Shown: positions 1-5,550, counted from the first letter of the stretch. The stretch: DNA of 6,916 nt from Pseudomonadota bacterium (GCA_015222555.1 JADFVM010000058.1:1-6916), one strand, 5' to 3'. Translations and numbers: made by a program. Notes: generated by a model not told the origin, from the sequence alone.

Positions 1-356
1 ATTCTAAACTTCTTTTTTGCTTCCGGCAGCCACTCCTGCAGAAAATCCACCTGCAACAGAGGCTCTCCACCGGTGAGGCTGATGGAATGATGTAATTTCC
101 TGTGCCCCTTTAGACTTGCCAGGATATCGTTTAATGTCGATTGGTTTACCGGGTTCGGCACCGAATAAAAGTCCCCTTTCCCCGCTGTTTTTTCAACATG
201 GCATATATTTTTTTCCACCTTATGGTTGGGCGTATCGCAATAATTACATGATAGATTACATGGAGAAAAGCGAACAAATATCTGCCTCGTACCGATAAGA
301 AGCCCCTCGCCCTGAATGGAAGAGAATATCTCTACAATATGGGTAGATTCCGACAT
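1..356 (-). CDS. queE: QueE-like radical SAM enzyme (7-carboxy-7-deazaguanine synthase family), N-terminal part, cut by the left edge
   Basis: I translated the minus strand from the ATG at 354-356. The frame stays open for 118 codons to the window edge, so the C-terminal half is missing. Residues 9-18 read EIFSSIQGEG, and the 4Fe-4S/SAM motif follows as C33-X3-C37-X2-C40 with D41-T42 after it. TGGEP, which contacts SAM, is at 95-99. This layout is typical of QueE, which converts 6-carboxy-tetrahydropterin to 7-carboxy-7-deazaguanine on the way to preQ0 and queuosine; the activity here is inferred from family. About 54 residues lie between the last cluster cysteine and TGGEP, with an extra cysteine (C52) and a VPNP motif at 66-69, so this may be a longer QueE subgroup rather than the compact E. 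coli form. The ATG follows the DUF366 stop by 3 nt. A GAGGAG-like ribosome site lies inside the DUF366 coding end, which suggests translational coupling. Another radical SAM activity of the same fold is possible. Confidence 0.85.
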   Translation of the reverse strand, partial: MSESTHIVEIFSSIQGEGLLIGTRQIFVRFSPCNLSCNYCDTPNHKVEKNICHVEKTAGKGDFYSVPNPVNQSTLNDILASLKGHRKLHHSISLTGGEPLLQVDFLQEWLPEAKKKFR

Positions 357-359
357 CCG

Positions 360-914
360 CTATAAAACTCCTCTAACCTTGCATCGGGCAAATTTGATGT
401 CGGCAATTTCATTTTTAAACTGCCTCAGAATATTTTCCGCAACAGGGGCGACTTCAATTCCGTAATCATTCAAACCTTTTGTTTTAACGGGTGTATTGTC
501 TGAGATAATATTAATCCCCGTATGAATTAAAGTGGATACAGGTGAAGAGGTTGCAATTGAAACAGACAGCTTAGCGTCACCATCATAGATATCATCACCT
601 TTTCTAAAAAGTTCTTTGCCTGACTGGGATGCAATTTCATCTTTGATGATAGCCATCAAGACCCGCTGAACCAATATAATTTTTTCCAGATCGGCATGGA
701 AAAACTCTCCTATAAAATGAAGCATGTCTTCACTATAGATCCCTGCCTTTGCCTTGATATCTTCAAGATCAACGAGGGCATCTATTTTCACATCACAGGC
801 GCCGCAGAAAGCAACCAGCGAATCACCGGCGAGATCAAATCTATTATAGGCAAAATGAGATCTTAACTCCCTGCCTGTATAATTTATTCTTTCCTTACTG
901 TATAATGATTTCAT
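360..914 (-). CDS. DUF366 family protein of unknown function
   Basis: This is a 184-residue soluble protein with no signal peptide or membrane segment. I recognise it as DUF366 (PF04017), a family known mainly from archaea and some bacteria. Supporting blocks are an N-terminal YTGRELRSHF (12-21), a VDLEDIKA (48-55) followed by YSEDMLHFI (60-68), and the best-conserved stretch KGDDIYDGDAKLSVSIATSS (105-124), followed by PVSTLIHTGINI (125-136) and a C-terminal RCKV (177-180). No catalytic role is established that I can name. The D-x-Y-D-G-x-K-L pattern recalls lipoate/biotin-ligase folds, but that resemblance is only suggestive. The ATG at 912-914 has GGGAAG 5 nt upstream. Its TAG stop is 3 nt before queE, so the two are almost certainly co-translated, and a role linked to deazaguanine or queuosine metabolism is a reasonable inference. 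Length agrees with the family. Confidence 0.85.
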   Translation of the reverse strand: MKSLYSKERINYTGRELRSHFAYNRFDLAGDSLVAFCGACDVKIDALVDLEDIKAKAGIYSEDMLHFIGEFFHADLEKIILVQRVLMAIIKDEIASQSGKELFRKGDDIYDGDAKLSVSIATSSPVSTLIHTGINIISDNTPVKTKGLNDYGIEVAPVAENILRQFKNEIADIKFARCKVRGVL

Positions 915-1060
915 GTTGTCTTCCCTTTCTGTTCTCTCTTTTTACCATAAAGGAGAAAAAAACTCCAAAAAAAATACGCAGTTAGACATATAAACAAACA
1001 CAGCCAAAGGGCATTGCTTTGATCGGCCCTAAAAAGGCTTGCCTTTCCTTCCCGCCGAGT
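911..1060 (-). other. Possible remnant of a short membrane-protein ORF upstream of DUF366 (doubtful)
   Basis: A minus-strand frame ends in TGA at 911-913, overlapping the DUF366 ATG in an ATGA arrangement. Its last 35 or so residues contain one hydrophobic stretch (ALWLCLFICLTAYFFWSFFL) followed by a basic tail with GKKREQKGK, as in a single-span membrane protein. No ATG start lies in frame. The only upstream starts are TTG or GTG codons, the furthest at 1189, and none has a convincing ribosome site. The upstream half of the frame runs through repeat-like spacer sequence. The hydrophobic residues are largely produced by T-rich tracts, so chance is a real alternative. I record it because the stop-start overlap is what a coupled gene would show. 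Confidence 0.15.
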
Positions 1061-1272
1061 GAAACTGTTGACTGAGGAAGAAGGGCACAAACTGTCTGAG
1101 CGAAGCGAGTTTTTGTGACCGCCGAAGACAATTGCGGAACGAGGGGAGCCAAGGGCCAAGTTTAATTTCACCTGATACCATAATTGCAACTGGAAACTTT
1201 CTTATTTTCTGGTAAGACATTCCACAGCTATGTCTGAATGGAAGGCAGTATAACGAGGCTGTTTGGGTAGAC
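915..1272. other. Long spacer upstream of DUF366, partly repeat-like, no convincing gene
   Basis: About 360 nt lie between the terminator after tRNA-Asn and DUF366. Several stop-free frames cross it, but none has a good start or a recognisable protein. The middle part (about 1047-1165) is more GC-rich than its flanks. It contains an imperfect inverted repeat at 1086-1117 (CACAAACT / AGTTTTTGTG) around GAGCGAAGCGAG, and this texture resembles dispersed intergenic repeats seen in many Desulfobacterota and candidate-phylum genomes. A short hairpin at 1033-1046 (AAAGGC-TT-GCCTTT) reads on the minus strand as a weak stem followed by TTTTT. The last 70 nt before DUF366 are T- and A-rich on the minus strand. 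If the candidate promoter at 1247-1274 is used, most of this spacer would be 5' leader. Confidence 0.5.
1086..1117. repeat. Imperfect inverted repeat within the spacer
   Basis: The arms CACAAACT (1086-1093) and AGTTTTTGTG (1108-1117, with two extra T) can form an 8-bp stem with a 2-nt bulge. The loop contains GAGCGAAGCGAG. It may be the core of a dispersed repeat; only one copy is visible here. Confidence 0.4.
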
Positions 1273-1274
1273 AA
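1247..1274 (-). promoter_or_regulatory. Candidate sigma70-type promoter for the DUF366-queE unit
   Basis: On the minus strand a TTGTCT (-35-like, 1274-1269) is separated by 16 nt from TATACT (-10-like, 1252-1247, five of six consensus bases). It begins in the T-run of the preceding terminator, a common position for the next unit's promoter. It would produce a 5' leader of about 325 nt before DUF366, which is long, so a promoter closer to the gene cannot be excluded. Confidence 0.35.
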
Positions 1275-1305
1275 AAAAGGTCAATGGAGTGACCTCTCAT
1301 TGACC
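1273..1305 (-). terminator. Intrinsic terminator after tRNA-Asn
   Basis: On the minus strand GGTCAATG and CATTGACC (1305-1298 and 1286-1279) form a perfect 8-bp stem around an 11-nt loop. One G-U and two A-U pairs can extend it at the base. The stem is followed at once by six T (1278-1273). It lies 43 nt beyond the encoded CCA of tRNA-Asn and should end the mglB-mglA-tRNA transcript. There is no comparable T-run on the plus strand, so it is one-directional. Confidence 0.85.
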
Positions 1306-1348
1306 CTTAAAAAATTAACTCAGCAAACTATCCTGCCAAGTCTTATTT

Positions 1349-1424
<76 letters not shown>

Positions 1425-1437
1425 ATATATTAATATT

Positions 1438-2025
1438 CTAATGACTTTTCTTAAGTTCTATAAGAACGAGCTTAGAAATCGCCTTTAGAGTTTCAAAAAC
1501 ACCTTCACCTGTTGCAGCACAGGCCTCATAATCGGTGGAACCATTTGGATTGAGGAGTTTTCTCAACTCTTCAACGGGTGCTGCATTAGGTAAATCCCGC
1601 TTGTTATATTGAATGACAAAGGGCATCTTCGATAGATCATAGCCCTGCTCCTTGAGGTTTATATCAAGATTTTCAAGGCTCTCCATATTGGCTTCCATCC
1701 TCTCAACCTGAGAATCGGCAACAAAAACCACACCGTCCACACCTTTAAGAATAAGCTTCCGGCTTGCATCGTAAAAAACCTGCCCAGGAACGGTGTAAAG
1801 ATGAAACCGCGTTTTAAAACCTCTGATTTCACCGAGAGACAGAGGAAGAAAATCAAAGAACAGTGTTCTTTCTGTTTCCGTGGCCAGAGAAATCATTTTG
1901 CCTTTGGCCTCGGGATTGGTCTTTCCATATACGTGCTGTAAATTTGTCGTCTTACCGCACAAACCCGGGCCATAATAGACTATTTTGCAATTTATCTCCC
2001 TGGAGGAGTAATTAATAAATGACAT
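1438..2025 (-). CDS. mglA: MglA, small Ras-like GTPase of cell polarity
   Basis: This 195-residue Ras-like GTPase has the same length as Myxococcus MglA as I recall it. The P-loop is GPGLCGKTTN (19-28). Switch I contains TETERTLFFDFLP (49-61), with R53 matching the intrinsic arginine finger described for MglA. The G3 motif is TVPGQ (78-82): the usual Asp is replaced by Thr, an MglA hallmark, and Q82 is the catalytic glutamine. The base-recognition motif is NKRD (141-144) and the G5 region is CAATGEG (169-175). In its GTP form MglA marks the leading pole and recruits motility or pilus machinery; MglB is its GTPase-activating partner. Which machinery it drives here is not visible. The ATG at 2023-2025 has AAGGA 6-7 nt upstream, and mglB ends 14 nt before, so the pair is one operon. 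The tRNA-Asn gene follows after 13 nt. Confidence 0.96.
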   Translation of the reverse strand: MSFINYSSREINCKIVYYGPGLCGKTTNLQHVYGKTNPEAKGKMISLATETERTLFFDFLPLSLGEIRGFKTRFHLYTVPGQVFYDASRKLILKGVDGVVFVADSQVERMEANMESLENLDINLKEQGYDLSKMPFVIQYNKRDLPNAAPVEELRKLLNPNGSTDYEACAATGEGVFETLKAISKLVLIELKKSH

Positions 2026-2039
2026 CTAATTTCCTTAAC

Positions 2040-2525
2040 CTAATTGAAGAGATTGTCTATATCATCATCGGTAATTTCTGCAAAAGGTGAATCTCCGGAC
2101 TCTGCTTCGGCCTCTGCCTTCCTGGCCAAGCTTTCAAAGATTTTAGCAAGCTCCTCACTCACCTTCTTAACTCTGAGCCTGACCAAACCAAGTGAAGATT
2201 GGGAACCAAATATGACGACAAGAATAACCCGCTGGGCAATAATAGATATATGAAGGTTATCTTTTTCTCCTTCATGGAAAAGGATTGAAAACTCCTTTTC
2301 CCCGATTAGCTTTGCCAACCCACCCGTGGCAGCGATATTCCCTGCCGTAAGAGATGCAAGGGATGTTGTATCGAGCCCAGCAGTTTCACCACTGCTTGAA
2401 ATGAGCTGCCCATTCTTGTCGACAACAAAGACAACCTTTGCATTCGCCTCTTTTGTCAACCTATCAATGATGGCGCTAATCTGCTTGGCTTCTTCATCAT
2501 ACATTACAAGCTGGGGATTTGACAT
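2040..2525 (-). CDS. mglB: MglB, Roadblock/LC7 regulator of MglA
   Basis: This 161-residue protein has a Roadblock/LC7 domain over roughly residues 12-120. Landmarks are VVFVVDKNGQLISSSG (31-46), a central TAGNIAATGGLAKLIG (60-75), the strand EFSILFHEG (78-86) and a hydrophobic strand RVILVVIFG (99-107). The domain normally forms dimers that bind one MglA and switch on GTP hydrolysis. The tail from about 121 is helical and then acidic, ending FAEITDDDIDNLFN, like the C-terminal extension reported to modulate MglA nucleotide exchange in Myxococcus. The ATG at 2523-2525 is preceded by AGAGG at a 7-nt distance. It is the first gene of the mglB-mglA operon and has a promoter candidate just upstream. 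Generic Roadblock proteins are an alternative label, but the neighbouring mglA makes MglB the natural call. Confidence 0.95.
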   Translation of the reverse strand: MSNPQLVMYDEEAKQISAIIDRLTKEANAKVVFVVDKNGQLISSSGETAGLDTTSLASLTAGNIAATGGLAKLIGEKEFSILFHEGEKDNLHISIIAQRVILVVIFGSQSSLGLVRLRVKKVSEELAKIFESLARKAEAEAESGDSPFAEITDDDIDNLFN

Positions 2526-2568
2526 ACCTAAACCTCTCTATACTTTTAAAGGGATTAAACCCTGATGA

Positions 2569-2597
2569 ATGGTAGCAAATGCACATTAAAATGGCAA
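2569..2597 (-). promoter_or_regulatory. Probable sigma70-type promoter of mglB-mglA
   Basis: On the minus strand TTGCCA (2597-2592, five of six consensus bases) is followed after exactly 17 nt by TACCAT (2574-2569, four of six). A TG one base before the -10 gives an extended -10. Transcription would start near 2562 and leave a 5' leader of about 37 nt that includes the mglB ribosome site. A near-palindrome AGGG-TTTAAT-CCCT lies at about 2549-2562 and could be an operator, though nothing else supports that. Confidence 0.6.
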
Positions 2598-2610
2598 CAT
2601 CTTTTTAAGA

Positions 2611-2654
2611 TATTTTGGCAGTACAGAATTCTATCTTATATCATCACCAAAATA
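2611..2654. repeat. Inverted repeat between recR and mglB
   Basis: TATTTTGG (2611-2618) and CCAAAATA (2647-2654) are perfect 8-bp inverted copies separated by 28 nt. They sit upstream of the mglB promoter and downstream of recR. They could be a regulator site or a weak 3' structure of the recR transcript. There is no T-run, so it is not a standard terminator. Confidence 0.3.
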
Positions 2655-2734
2655 CCCTACTGTCTTCCGTCAATCTTTTCGTTATTTGTTATGCATACCC
2701 CATTCATAGGAAAACAATTCCTTTCATTCGCAAT

Positions 2735-3337
2735 TTAAATGACCCTTCGTCCTTCGAGCGCCTTGGAAATTGTCGCTTCGTCAAAATACTCTAATTCTCC
2801 TCCCATGGGAAGGCCTTGTGCAAGTCGGGTCACTTTAACATCAAAAGGTTTCAATAGTCTTGCGATGTAAAGAGCCGTTGTTTCGCCTTCCACTTTGGGG
2901 TTTGTAGCAACAATGACCTCTTTTACATCACCATCGACAACCCTTTTCACAAGGCTGTCAATTCTCAGATCATCTGGCCCGACACCGTCCATAGGAGAGA
3001 GAACACCGTGCAGTACATGGTAGCGTCCTTTGAACTCCCCCGTCTTCTCTATGGAGGCAACATCCTGGGGGCCTTCAACGACACAGATAATGTCCCTTTC
3101 CCGATGACTGTCCCTGCATATGGCACAGGGATCAATGTCAGTGATATGATAGCAGACAGAACAGAGCTTGATCTGCTCTTTAACTGCAATAATACTGTTA
3201 GCTAGAGAAAGGGCTTCCTCGCGGGGAGACTTTAAAATATGGAAAGCCAGCCTGGTCGCTGTCTTTTCGCCAATACCGGGGAATCTGGACAGTTCCCGGA
3301 TCAGTTGGACAATCGGTTTCGCAAAGTGACCGCTCAA
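2735..3337 (-). CDS. recR: RecR, recombination mediator protein
   Basis: This 200-residue protein has the normal RecR length and domain order. A helix-hairpin-helix region comes first (FPGIGEKTATRLAFHIL, 19-35). A four-cysteine zinc finger follows (C59, C62, C71, C74), then a TOPRIM domain beginning at VVEGPQDV (86-93) with ATNPKVEGETTALYIAR (144-160). The C-terminal signature GLPMGGELEYFDEATISKAL (175-194) closes the protein. RecR works with RecO and RecF to load RecA on single-stranded gaps and clamps DNA as a ring. The start is TTG at 3337. Upstream in frame there is only a stop at 3358-3356 with no ATG or GTG, and the family N-terminus fits this start. No good Shine-Dalgarno precedes it. 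It follows ybaB by 50 nt, the conserved dnaX-ybaB-recR arrangement. A possible internal promoter lies in that gap. Confidence 0.97.
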   Translation of the reverse strand: MSGHFAKPIVQLIRELSRFPGIGEKTATRLAFHILKSPREEALSLANSIIAVKEQIKLCSVCYHITDIDPCAICRDSHRERDIICVVEGPQDVASIEKTGEFKGRYHVLHGVLSPMDGVGPDDLRIDSLVKRVVDGDVKEVIVATNPKVEGETTALYIARLLKPFDVKVTRLAQGLPMGGELEYFDEATISKALEGRRVI

Positions 3338-3352
3338 AATCTTAACTTTTTT

Positions 3353-3381
3353 TATTTATCAAAACAGGGTTTTAAAGTCAA
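3353..3381 (-). promoter_or_regulatory. Weak candidate promoter just before recR
   Basis: TTGACT (3381-3376, five of six) is followed after 17 nt by TAAATA (3358-3353, three of six). A start near 3346 would leave a leader of only about 10 nt before the TTG codon. The -10 is poor, so read-through from ybaB is at least as likely. Confidence 0.22.
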
Positions 3382-3387
3382 CGCCTT

Positions 3388-3702
3388 TTAAAATAATCCC
3401 GGGATTTTCATCCCCCCCGTAAGCTTATTCATCTCAGAGGCAACCATATCCTGTGATTGCTTCATCGCCTCATTGATAGCTGCCACGATTAAGTCCTGAA
3501 GCATTTCAATGTCGGACGGATCAACAACCGCTTCCTCAATCTTTAGAGAAAGTAACTGTTGTTTGCCATTAACAACGGCAGTAATCATCCCGCCGCCAGA
3601 TGAGGCTTCGACAGTTTTTTTTGCCGCCTCCTCCTGCAACTTAGCCATCTGCGTCTGCATTTTTTGGGCCTGTTTCATCATACCCGCTAATCCCTTAGAC
3701 AT
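3388..3702 (-). CDS. ybaB: YbaB/EbfC family nucleoid-associated protein
   Basis: This small protein of 104 residues (105 from the first ATG) has the YbaB/EbfC pattern. The N-terminus is SKGLAGMMKQAQKMQTQMAK, a helical dimer segment, followed by a Gly-rich turn (SSGGGMI) and the core VVNGKQQLLSLKI. The end is a helix rich in Met and Gln, then MKIPGLF. Family members form tweezer-like dimers that bind DNA, and the gene is habitually placed between dnaX and recR; its exact role in repair or chromosome structure is not settled. Two adjacent ATG codons are possible (3705-3703 and 3702-3700). A strong AGGAGG at 3712-3707 is 1 nt from the first and 4 nt from the second, so I prefer the second. The leader carries two short hairpins. 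Confidence 0.95.
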   Translation of the reverse strand: MSKGLAGMMKQAQKMQTQMAKLQEEAAKKTVEASSGGGMITAVVNGKQQLLSLKIEEAVVDPSDIEMLQDLIVAAINEAMKQSQDMVASEMNKLTGGMKIPGLF

Positions 3703-3714
3703 CATTCCTCCTGA

Positions 3715-3758
3715 CCCGGATGAACCGGACTCTTTTTAGTACCCCCTCGAGGGGTGTA
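3715..3758 (-). other. Two short GC-rich hairpins in the ybaB leader
   Basis: On the minus strand ACCCC-TCGAG-GGGGT (about 3740-3755) and CCGG-TTCAT-CCGG (about 3717-3730) lie in tandem between dnaX and the strong ybaB ribosome site. Neither is followed by a T-run, so they do not look like an intrinsic terminator. They could set mRNA stability or separate dnaX from ybaB expression. Confidence 0.35.
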
Positions 3759-3824
3759 AGTGCTTTTACGAAATAATATTCTGCCAAAAATCTCAGAAAA
3801 TTATTTCTAAGTTACTAAAATGGA

Positions 3825-5504
3825 TTATTCATTAAAGTTCAGATCTGTTTTTATCTCTTCCACACTACCACCAAAAACATTCAATGACTCTAATACCATT
3901 GGATGTTCCATGGCTTCTTTTTTCAATTTCCGGCTTTTATCAGATTCTATCTGTTTTTTTTTTTCATACACCGAATTAATTGTCTTCACTTCCTTGTCGA
4001 GCAGCTGGATATCAAAACCCTTTTCAACGCCAAAATATTCCAGGCTAAAGGCAAGCAAAAGCTTTTGGGTTTTATCATCACTTAACTTTTCATATTCGAA
4101 GGTATTGGAAGGGGATAGCTCAACACTATCCTCTCCAAACTTTATAAGGTGTGCATGTTCCAGCATGGAACCCAGCGGCCTGCTTTTCCCGTTCACATGG
4201 GAGACAAAACCGTTCCAGTCAGCCTCGACAGGAAGTTTGGCCTCCACAGAAAGGTCATAAGGCTCCTTCGGGCTTTCGGCAGGGATTTCTTTATAGTGAC
4301 TTTCTGATTTGAATTCTTTTTTATCTTCCGCCCTTTTTTTTGGTTCAGCAGGTGTAAGCTCTTCATGAAACTCCATTCCCTGCACGGCCATTAGCAAATC
4401 ATCAATATTTCTCAAGTTCCCCAGGGTAGACATTTTCAACAGAAGCATCTCAAGGGAGATTTTAGGATGGAAGGAACGCAATATATCGTCCATACCCTTT
4501 GCCATGAGATCAAAGAGCATATGAAGGTCTCCCATACTCACATTTTGTACAGTAGATTTCATGATTTCAAGTTCATCAATATTTGACTCAACAAGGGCAG
4601 GGTCACCTTCGGTAACCTTTACAACAGCAAGGTTTCTAAAATGTTCCAAAAGCTCTTTCCCAAACTCTTTAACATCCCATCCATAGATAAACAGTTTATC
4701 TACTATAGCAAGGCATGCCTTGCTGTCCCGATCAATGACAGCCTTTACAGCCTCATGGATTAATGCCCTGTCAATGACACCAAGGACATCAATAATCTCA
4801 TCATCGGAGATCTCATTCCCGGCAAAGGAAATCACCTGGTCGAGAAGGCTCTGGGCATCACGCAGACCACCGTCTGCCTCACGAGCTATGATCATGAGCC
4901 CCTTATCGGAGATTTTTATCTTCTCCTCCTCAACGATACTTCTTAATCGCTCATGAATCAGTTTTATAGGTATTCTTTTAAAATCGAAGCGCTGACACCT
5001 TGACAAAATGGTGCCGGGCAATTTGTGCGGTTCTGTGGTGGCGAAAATAAAGATGACATGGGCAGGCGGCTCCTCCAGCGTCTTAAGAAGCGCGTTAAAT
5101 GCACTGGTCGATAACATGTGAACTTCATCGATGATATAAATCTTTTTTCTGCAAACTGAGGGAAGGTAGTTGATGCTCTCTTTCAGCGCTCTAATATCAT
5201 CAACGCTGGTATTTGAAGCGCCATCGATTTCCTGGACATCAACGGACGTGCCTGAAGATATCTCCCGACAAGGGCCGCACTCATTACATGGATGAGGTGT
5301 GGGGCCTTCGGCACAGTTGAGGGCCTTGGCCATGATCCTCGCTGCCGAGGTTTTTCCAACACCTCTTGCGCCTGTAAAAAGATAGGCATGGGCAACCCTG
5401 TCATTATTTATGGCATTTGTCAGGGTTCTTGTCACATGCTCCTGGCCCACCAGATCTTCAAAATTCTGGGGTCTCCACTTTCTTGCAAGGACTAGATACG
5501 ACAT
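3825..5504 (-). CDS. dnaX: DnaX, DNA polymerase III clamp-loader subunit (tau, with a possible gamma form)
   Basis: This 559-residue AAA+ ATPase starts MSYLVLARKWRPQNFEDLVG, the usual DnaX N-terminus. Walker A is GARGVGKTSA (45-54), the structural zinc site is C64, C73, C76, C79, and Walker B is IYIIDEVHML (122-131). Sensor 1 is ATTEPHKLP (155-163), the SRC motif with its arginine finger is at 168-170, and sensor 2 is GGLRDAQSLLDQ (212-223). The collar domain ends near 365. A charged linker (380-415) leads to a tau-like C-terminal region. DnaX drives loading of the beta clamp and, as tau, couples polymerase to helicase. Two long A-runs in the gene, A8 at codons 388-391 and A11 at codons 514-517, could give shorter products. 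The ATG at 5502-5504 has a weak GGTGA 4 nt upstream. It lies between the SRP RNA gene and ybaB. Confidence 0.97.
   Translation of the reverse strand: MSYLVLARKWRPQNFEDLVGQEHVTRTLTNAINNDRVAHAYLFTGARGVGKTSAARIMAKALNCAEGPTPHPCNECGPCREISSGTSVDVQEIDGASNTSVDDIRALKESINYLPSVCRKKIYIIDEVHMLSTSAFNALLKTLEEPPAHVIFIFATTEPHKLPGTILSRCQRFDFKRIPIKLIHERLRSIVEEEKIKISDKGLMIIAREADGGLRDAQSLLDQVISFAGNEISDDEIIDVLGVIDRALIHEAVKAVIDRDSKACLAIVDKLFIYGWDVKEFGKELLEHFRNLAVVKVTEGDPALVESNIDELEIMKSTVQNVSMGDLHMLFDLMAKGMDDILRSFHPKISLEMLLLKMSTLGNLRNIDDLLMAVQGMEFHEELTPAEPKKRAEDKKEFKSESHYKEIPAESPKEPYDLSVEAKLPVEADWNGFVSHVNGKSRPLGSMLEHAHLIKFGEDSVELSPSNTFEYEKLSDDKTQKLLLAFSLEYFGVEKGFDIQLLDKEVKTINSVYEKKKQIESDKSRKLKKEAMEHPMVLESLNVFGGSVEEIKTDLNFNE
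3954..3964 (-). repeat. A11 homopolymer near the 3' end of dnaX
   Basis: On the coding strand codons 514-517 read GAA AAA AAA AAA, an uninterrupted run of 11 A. Runs of this length promote RNA polymerase slippage, as known for the shorter A9 run of Thermus dnaX. Adding one A gives four new codons and TGA; losing one A gives TAG after two altered codons. Either way the last 40 or so residues would be replaced by a short tail. Confidence 0.6.
4321..4341 (-). promoter_or_regulatory. Candidate -1 frameshift or slippage site for a gamma form of DnaX
   Basis: The coding strand has CCA AAA AAA AGG at codons 388-391, a run of eight A containing the A-AAA-AAA heptamer in the correct phase. A -1 shift reads AAG GGC GGA AGA TAA, giving a 394-residue product ending KGGR with its stop at 4323-4321. 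The site lies just after the collar domain, where E. coli gamma also ends. I see no strong stem-loop after it and no well-placed Shine-Dalgarno-like stimulator before it. Slippage by RNA polymerase would give the same protein. Confidence 0.55.
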
Positions 5505-5538
5505 TGATTCACCGAAAACAAAATGGGATTTAAAAAGG

Positions 5539-5544
5539 ATTATA
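5539..5544 (-). promoter_or_regulatory. Perfect -10 hexamer between ffs and dnaX
   Basis: TATAAT is at 5544-5539 on the minus strand, just past the SRP RNA 3' end. Transcription from it would start near 5532, about 28 nt before the dnaX ATG. No good -35 is found at 16-18 nt; that region falls in the SRP RNA closing stem. It is a plausible but incomplete dnaX promoter. Confidence 0.3.
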
Positions 5545-5550
5545 CGATTG

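Noticed and set aside
116..298. Plus-strand ORF of 60 codons
   Set aside because: It is antisense to the queE coding frame, which has clear radical SAM motifs on the minus strand.
915..1040. preQ1 riboswitch upstream of DUF366-queE
   Set aside because: I looked for the short preQ1-I hairpin and A-rich tail that would suit a queuosine operon and could not build one; a covariance-model search would settle it.
1029..1274. Minus-strand ORF of 81 codons in the spacer before DUF366
   Set aside because: It begins inside the terminator T-run, has no ribosome site, no recognisable domain, and overlaps another open frame in repeat-like sequence.
2326..2565. Plus-strand ORFs opposite mglB
   Set aside because: They are antisense to a well-supported Roadblock protein and have no independent support.
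2708..2722. Hairpin AGGAA/TTCCT after recR considered as a terminator
   Set aside because: The stem is only 5 bp, AT-rich, and not followed by a T-run.
3820..4260. Plus-strand ORF of 146 codons opposite the end of dnaX
   Set aside because: It is a shadow of the dnaX reading frame; the protein is Ser/Phe-rich low-complexity typical of antisense translation.
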